Source of the DNA: Pseudomonadota bacterium
GTDB lineage: Bacteria; Myxococcota_A; Polyangia; Haliangiales; Haliangiaceae
Length of the DNA: 9,154 nt
Assembly: GCA_023428295.1 (NCBI GenBank)
Contig: JAEYYV010000071.1
Span: 1 to 9,154, forward strand
Reading direction: 5' to 3'
In this document: positions 5,983 to 9,154 of the stretch, in pieces
Position numbering within the stretch: the stretch's first letter is position 1
Layout of the letters: each line of letters opens with the position of its first letter
Program-made: the position numbers and the translations under genes
Notes under the pieces: model-generated
Seen by the model: the letters and a program-made list of their open reading frames with translations, nothing else
Database searches by the model: none
Told to the model about the DNA's origin: nothing

Positions 5983-7448
5983 TGCGCGCGGGTGGCCTCT
6001 ACGAACGCACGTCCGGCGCCGCCGGACAACCGCTCGGCGGCTACCAGCGCCGCGTACCCGAGCGGACCGTGCTGCACGAGTTGGTGGCGCGTCACGCGCA
6101 CTCCATGCTCGCCGAGTTGCGCGACGCCGATCCGGACGGCGGTGGCCTCCCACGGTACGTCGAGCGCGAGCTCGCGGCCTATCTGCGGTGCGGCTTCCTC
6201 GCGCACGGCTTCACGCGCGTTCGCTGCCAGACCTGCCACGACGAGATCGTCGTCGCGTTCAGTTGCAAGCGACGTGGGCTGTGCCCGAGCTGCACGTCGC
6301 GGCGCATGGCCGACACCGCCGCGCACTTGGTGGATCGGGTCCTGCCCACGGCGCCGTATCGCCAGTGGGTGTTCACCGTGCCCAAGCCGCTGCGGCTCGT
6401 GCTCGCGCGTGATCCCGAATGGACACGTTGGACGGGCGCGCTGGTGGTCCGCGCCATCGGGGCCTGGCAACGGCGCGTCGCGCGCACGCGCGGCCTGCCT
6501 ATGCCGCGCACGGGTGCCGTCACGTTCGTGCAACGGTTTGGCGGGCTGGTGAACCTCAACGTTCACTTCCACCTCGTCGTGCCCGACGGCGTCTTCGTCG
6601 ACGACGAAGCGCACGGCCTGCGGTTCGAGCTCGTGCCCGTCCCCACCAACGCCGAGGTGCTCGCGATCCTCGATCGCCTCGTGCGTCGGATCGCGCGTCG
6701 GCTCGCCAGGCTCGCGAACGCCGATGCCTTTGACGACGACGCGCGGCCTGACGTCCTCGCGCAGGTCCAGGAGGACGCGGCCACCACGTGGCGCTCGTCG
6801 ACGGACGCGCGGGCGACCGTCCGCGGTGTCGAGCGGCTGCGCGCGTGGTGCGAAGGGTTCTCGCTGCACGCGGGCGTTGTCGTCGCCGCGCACGATCGCG
6901 CGGCGCTCGAACGGCTGTGCCGCTACGGCGCGCGACCCGCGTTCGCGCAGGAGCGCCTCGCCTGGACCGCCGACGGGCGCATCGCGTACAAGCTCAAGCG
7001 ACCGTGGCCCGACGGGCGCACCCACCTCGTGATGGAGCCCGTCGCCTTCCTACGCCGCCTCGTCGGGATCATCCCGCCGCCGCGTCGCCACCTCGTCCGG
7101 TACAGCGGCGTGTTCGGACCTGCGAGCAAGCAGCGCGCGAAACTGCGCGTGCTCGTGCCCACGGACCCCACGCAGGAGGCCGGGGCGCACTGCGCGGCGC
7201 CGCGGCCTCCTGCGAGCACCGCGTCACGCGCACGCCGTTTGCCGTGGGCTGACCTCCTCCAACGCGTGTTCGCAGACGACGTGCTCCAGTGCCCCTGTGG
7301 CGGGCGCCGCAGTGTCCTCGCCATCGTCACCGACACCGCGCTCGCACGCGCCCTCCTCTCCGGCCTGGGCCTCGCCACCGAGCCCGTCACCTTCGCCCCG
7401 GCGCGTGCTCCGCCCCAAGCCGACCTCCCCTGGGACGACGCCCCGTAG
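5982..7448 (+). CDS. IS91-family transposase (HUH, apparently single tyrosine)
   Basis: This is a 488-residue rolling-circle transposase that would nick single-stranded DNA at oriIS and terIS. An N-terminal zinc-binding domain shows CQTC (Cys82, Cys85) and CKRRGLCPSC (Cys95, Cys101, Cys104). The HUH nickase motif is in NLNVHFHLVVPDGVF (His195, His197). The candidate catalytic Tyr315 is in RLCRYGARPAFAQERL, with no second Tyr four residues away, as in ISCR-type members rather than classical two-tyrosine IS91. Next come RIAYKLKRPWPDGRTHLV and PPPRRHLVRYSGVFGP, both family blocks, then a basic Ala/Pro-rich linker and a C-terminal CPCGGR motif. Length is normal for the family and the frame is intact, so activity is plausible. 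GTG 5982 is the first usable start after an in-frame stop at 5946, but no good Shine-Dalgarno is visible, so the start is uncertain. Confidence 0.93.
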   Translation: MRAGGLYERTSGAAGQPLGGYQRRVPERTVLHELVARHAHSMLAELRDADPDGGGLPRYVERELAAYLRCGFLAHGFTRVRCQTCHDEIVVAFSCKRRGLCPSCTSRRMADTAAHLVDRVLPTAPYRQWVFTVPKPLRLVLARDPEWTRWTGALVVRAIGAWQRRVARTRGLPMPRTGAVTFVQRFGGLVNLNVHFHLVVPDGVFVDDEAHGLRFELVPVPTNAEVLAILDRLVRRIARRLARLANADAFDDDARPDVLAQVQEDAATTWRSSTDARATVRGVERLRAWCEGFSLHAGVVVAAHDRAALERLCRYGARPAFAQERLAWTADGRIAYKLKRPWPDGRTHLVMEPVAFLRRLVGIIPPPRRHLVRYSGVFGPASKQRAKLRVLVPTDPTQEAGAHCAAPRPPASTASRARRLPWADLLQRVFADDVLQCPCGGRRSVLAIVTDTALARALLSGLGLATEPVTFAPARAPPQADLPWDDAP

Positions 7449-7468
7449 GAGAGCGTCCGCTCCGACCG

Positions 7469-7611
7469 GGCGTCGTCTGCCCGCTTCCGCCCAAACGTGC
7501 CCGCCCTTACGCACGTGTCATCGAGCCAACGGGCCCGACCAACGCCCCGTCGCGGGCCCTCGCCAGGACCACCGCCGCCGAAACCCCACTTGAACTTCCT
7601 CGCCGCGGTCG
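7469..7611 (+). repeat. IS91-type element tail (oriIS-side end), copy B
   Basis: This second copy of the 143-base tail begins 21 bases after the transposase stop. It keeps both inverted repeats (7495-7516 and 7531-7559) and the CTTGAACTTCC string at 7589-7599. It differs from copy A at 7580 and 7607. The last four shared bases are GTCG in both copies. An open frame crosses it (GTG at 7497) and continues into the next gene, so it might supply a start to the truncated downstream frame. Confidence 0.85.
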
Positions 7612-8131
7612 GCGCCTACGCAGGACACATCATCGGCCTTCCGAAGAAGGGCACGCGGTCGTTCGAGTCGCTCGAGGAGCTGTTGCCGTTTCTCGCCGAC
7701 CGGCTCGACGAGGACGACACCTGGGCGATCCTGGAAGGCTTGAAGGGGGCGCGGTTCCCGAGGGGCTTCGTGCTTCCCTCCATCCCGCCGGCGGTGCGCA
7801 CGACGGGCGGCAACGCGGGTCACTCGGCAGGGCCGCCCAAGCGAGCGCCCAAGCCTCCTGCCGCCGTCGGCGAGCGTGGCAAGCGTGGAGCCGGGAAGCC
7901 GTACGAGGACGTCACGCGGAAGTTCGAGCATCCCGACGAACGGCGATACCTGCACGTGGTGATCGCAGGTTCGACCTACAAGCTCTGCAAAGGTGCCATC
8001 GGGGGCAAGGCGATGCGGCCCATCGTCTATCGATTTCCTATCGATTTCCCTCACGGGAGGAGGCGCACGCCGCGGCTCGCCATTTCATCAAGCACGCCAT
8101 GCGAAGGCCCTGGCGCGAGCTCCGCGGGTAG
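7611..8131 (+). pseudogene. Unrecognised gene, 5'-truncated and frameshifted
   Basis: Starting right after the IS tail, one frame reads as protein (GAYAGHIIGLPKKGTRSF, EELLPFLADRLDEDDTWAIL, a Pro/Lys-rich linker, then RYLHVVIAGSTYKLCKGAIGG) with normal codon use up to about 8038. An 11-base tandem duplication then throws the frame off. Without one copy the reading continues in the other frame as YRFPSREEAHAAARHFIKHA to the TAG at 8129-8131, giving about 169 residues in all. As it stands the original frame runs on to 8279 with a Ser/Pro-rich, non-protein-like end. I do not recognise the family. The 5' end is replaced by the IS tail; the frame is open back to a GTG at 7497, so a fused product starting in the element is possible. 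It may be host DNA cut by the insertion or cargo carried by the element. Confidence 0.6.
8028..8049 (+). repeat. 11-bp tandem duplication causing a frameshift
   Basis: TATCGATTTCC occurs twice head to tail at 8028-8038 and 8039-8049. Eleven is not a multiple of three, and deleting one copy joins two frames that each look coding and end in a natural stop at 8131. This has the form of a recent slippage-type duplication. Confidence 0.85.
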
Positions 8132-8232
8132 CTTCGCGGCGACGACTTCGCCCGCCACGCGAGGGCCGCCCAGTCGCGCGTCGACGAATGTCGGAGTCGA
8201 CGGCGGGGGTCGCGCCGAGGTCCAGGTGCGAC
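8132..8232. other. Convergent intergenic region with a weak hairpin
   Basis: These 101 bases separate the stops of two converging frames. They contain CGTCGAC (8179-8185) and GTCGACG (8196-8202), a 7-bp stem with a 10-base loop. There is no T-run on either side, so it is at best a weak terminator. Nothing else was seen here. Confidence 0.3.
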
Positions 8233-8760
8233 CTACTCGATCATGCCGGTGGCGACGTGGGGCAGTGGGCCGCAGTTGAGGGCCTGCGCGCAGTTGGGCG
8301 ACGTCACCTGCACGGTCGCCTGGAACTCGACGGCCTTACCGACGACCGTGCCGCCGATGTTCGAGAGGCTGAGCGAGATGTTGCAGGTCGGAGGAATCAT
8401 GCCCGCCTGCGTGAAGTTGGAGCAGGTGAAGGCACTCGGCGTGCTGACGCTGAGGGCGCACGTCAGCACGGGCCGGGACGGGTTGCCGTCGTTGAGCGTC
8501 AGCGTGAAGTTGTAGTCGCTGCCCGGCACCGGGTCCGCCTCGAAGCCGTCGGAGAAGCTGATGTTGCAGGTCGAGCTCGGCGACATGAGATCCCAGATGC
8601 CGGCGATCTGGGCGTTCGGCGGCCCCGGTGGCGCATCGATCGCGGCATCGACCGTCGACGCGTCCGCGCCGCCGCCCGGCGCCGCGTCGACCGTCGTCTG
8701 GCCGTCGTCTCCACCACAGGCCGCCACGAGCAACAACATGAGAGCGATCCAAGAGTTCAT
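8233..8760 (-). CDS. Small lipoprotein of unknown function
   Basis: This encodes a 175-residue lipoprotein that I do not recognise. The signal peptide (IALMLLLVAAC) carries a lipobox ending at Cys15, followed by GGDDG. A low-complexity Ala/Asp/Gly/Pro linker (VDAAPGGGADASTVDAA) runs to about residue 45, a surface-tether style common in Myxococcota. The mature domain has a beta-sandwich look, with alternating strands (IAGIWDLM, YNFTLTLND, CNISLSLSN, VEFQATVQV) and six Cys residues (STC, LTC, FTC, PTC, PNC, LNC) that could form three disulfides. The start is ATG 8760; the upstream GGCGGGCG is only a weak Shine-Dalgarno. It lies 46 bases downstream of the response-regulator gene on the same strand, so the two may be co-transcribed. 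Confidence 0.75.
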   Translation of the reverse strand: MNSWIALMLLLVAACGGDDGQTTVDAAPGGGADASTVDAAIDAPPGPPNAQIAGIWDLMSPSSTCNISFSDGFEADPVPGSDYNFTLTLNDGNPSRPVLTCALSVSTPSAFTCSNFTQAGMIPPTCNISLSLSNIGGTVVGKAVEFQATVQVTSPNCAQALNCGPLPHVATGMIE

Positions 8761-8806
8761 CGCCCGCCAGCGTACGAGCGCGTGCGGCGCGTCGATATCG
8801 TAATTG

Positions 8807-9154
8807 TTACGAGTGCTCGGCGTAGGCGCGGGCGACGATCTCTTGCAGCGTCTGCACGCCGAGCTTCTGCCGGATGCGCTCGATGTGGCAGTAGACGGTG
8901 GAGGCCGCGATGCCGAGCGAGGCGGCGACCTCCTTGGGCGTCGCGCAGCGTGCGAGCGCGCAGAACACGGCGTGCTCGCGCGCGCTCAGGAGCTCGCGCG
9001 CGCTCGTCGCGGGTGGCCGAGACGGACGACCGGCCGTCGCGCGACCCGCGAAGACGTCGCGAAGCACGACGTCGAGCTCGGCGAGCGGAGCGGCCTTGTC
9101 GACGGCCGCCGCCGCACCCGCTGCGAGGAGGGGGCGCACGACCGGATCACCCGC
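8807..9154 (-). CDS. NarL/LuxR-type response regulator, C-terminal part (runs off the window)
   Basis: The frame ends at TAA 8809-8807 and stays open to the right edge, giving 115 residues. The first part is the end of a receiver domain: AAGAAAAVDKAAPLAEL contains the conserved Lys of strand 5, then the last helix (LDVVLRDVFAG). A Pro/Ser/Arg linker follows, then a GerE/LuxR helix-turn-helix: LSAREHAVFCALARC, TPKEVAASLGIAASTVYCHI, RIRQKLGV. The phosphorylated Asp and the sensor partner would lie outside the window. It would act as a cytoplasmic DNA-binding regulator downstream of a histidine kinase. A GTG at 9139 is not the true start, because receiver sequence continues upstream of it. Targets are unknown; the adjacent downstream lipoprotein is a candidate. 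Confidence 0.88.
   Translation of the reverse strand, partial: AGDPVVRPLLAAGAAAAVDKAAPLAELDVVLRDVFAGRATAGRPSRPPATSARELLSAREHAVFCALARCATPKEVAASLGIAASTVYCHIERIRQKLGVQTLQEIVARAYAEHS

Larger units (their letters stand above)
5899..7611 (+). mobile_element. IS91-family rolling-circle insertion sequence
   Basis: The element comprises a transposase-side end with hairpins (left border approximate, somewhere between 5843 and about 5900), one transposase gene (5982-7448) and a tail (right border 7607-7611). The tail recurs at 1-143, which fixes the right border. No terminal inverted repeats and no target duplication were seen, as expected for rolling-circle IS91-type elements. The left border lies in an AraC gene and the right border in the 3' part of an unrelated gene on the other strand, so insertion was accompanied by deletion or rearrangement, or carried extra DNA. 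Confidence 0.75.

Noticed and set aside
5967..7025. Minus-strand open frame of 352 codons inside the transposase
   Set aside because: Antisense shadow; the plus frame has zinc-finger, HUH and tyrosine motifs.
8179..8202. 7-bp stem between converging genes as an intrinsic terminator
   Set aside because: No T-run on either strand and a loop of ten bases; kept only as a weak note within the intergenic entry.
8799..8811. CGTAA-ttg-TTACG small dyad at the response-regulator stop
   Set aside because: Only five pairs and it includes the stop codon; too short to call a terminator or operator.

Overview
The window is high-GC DNA that reads like a Myxococcota chromosome (Polyangia/Haliangium-like). 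This is inferred from three lipoproteins whose lipobox Cys is followed by short acidic or Ala-rich linkers (CGDDG, CGGDDG, then DAAPG-type repeats), from a large TonB receptor of a type common in that phylum, and from strong G/C at third codon positions. No rRNA, tRNA or CRISPR array was seen.

Layout, left to right. Positions 1-143 are the right-hand tail of an IS91-type element whose transposase would lie just outside the window. The tail abuts a 5'-truncated starch-binding (CBM20) coding fragment (144-419). Converging on that fragment, three bases away, is a minus-strand pair: a TonB-dependent receptor with an N-terminal carboxypeptidase-regulatory-like domain (4563-1798), followed after 13 bp by a beta-helix-type lipoprotein (1784-423). 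Upstream on the same strand are a small unrecognised lipoprotein (5218-4697), whose Shine-Dalgarno sits in a perfect 9-bp hairpin, and the C-terminal part of an AraC-family regulator (5842-5303).

The AraC gene is cut by a second IS91-type element. Its full-length transposase (5982-7448) has a zinc finger, an HUH motif and a single candidate catalytic tyrosine. Its tail (7469-7611) matches positions 1-143 at 141 of 143 bases. After it comes the 3' part of an unrecognised gene (7611-8131), broken by an 11-bp tandem duplication. The right end holds another lipoprotein (8760-8233) and the C-terminal part of a NarL/LuxR-type response regulator running off the edge.

The region between the two tails therefore looks like a surface-nutrient module (starch-binding remnant, TonB receptor, partner lipoprotein) bracketed by two directly repeated rolling-circle element ends. 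This arrangement could be mobilised as a unit, or could be the scar of earlier one-ended transposition and deletion. Genes at three of the element borders (CBM20, AraC and the 7611 gene) are incomplete, and the two flanks of the intact element do not belong to one gene, so a simple clean insertion does not explain the layout. The starch link of the TonB pair rests only on proximity.
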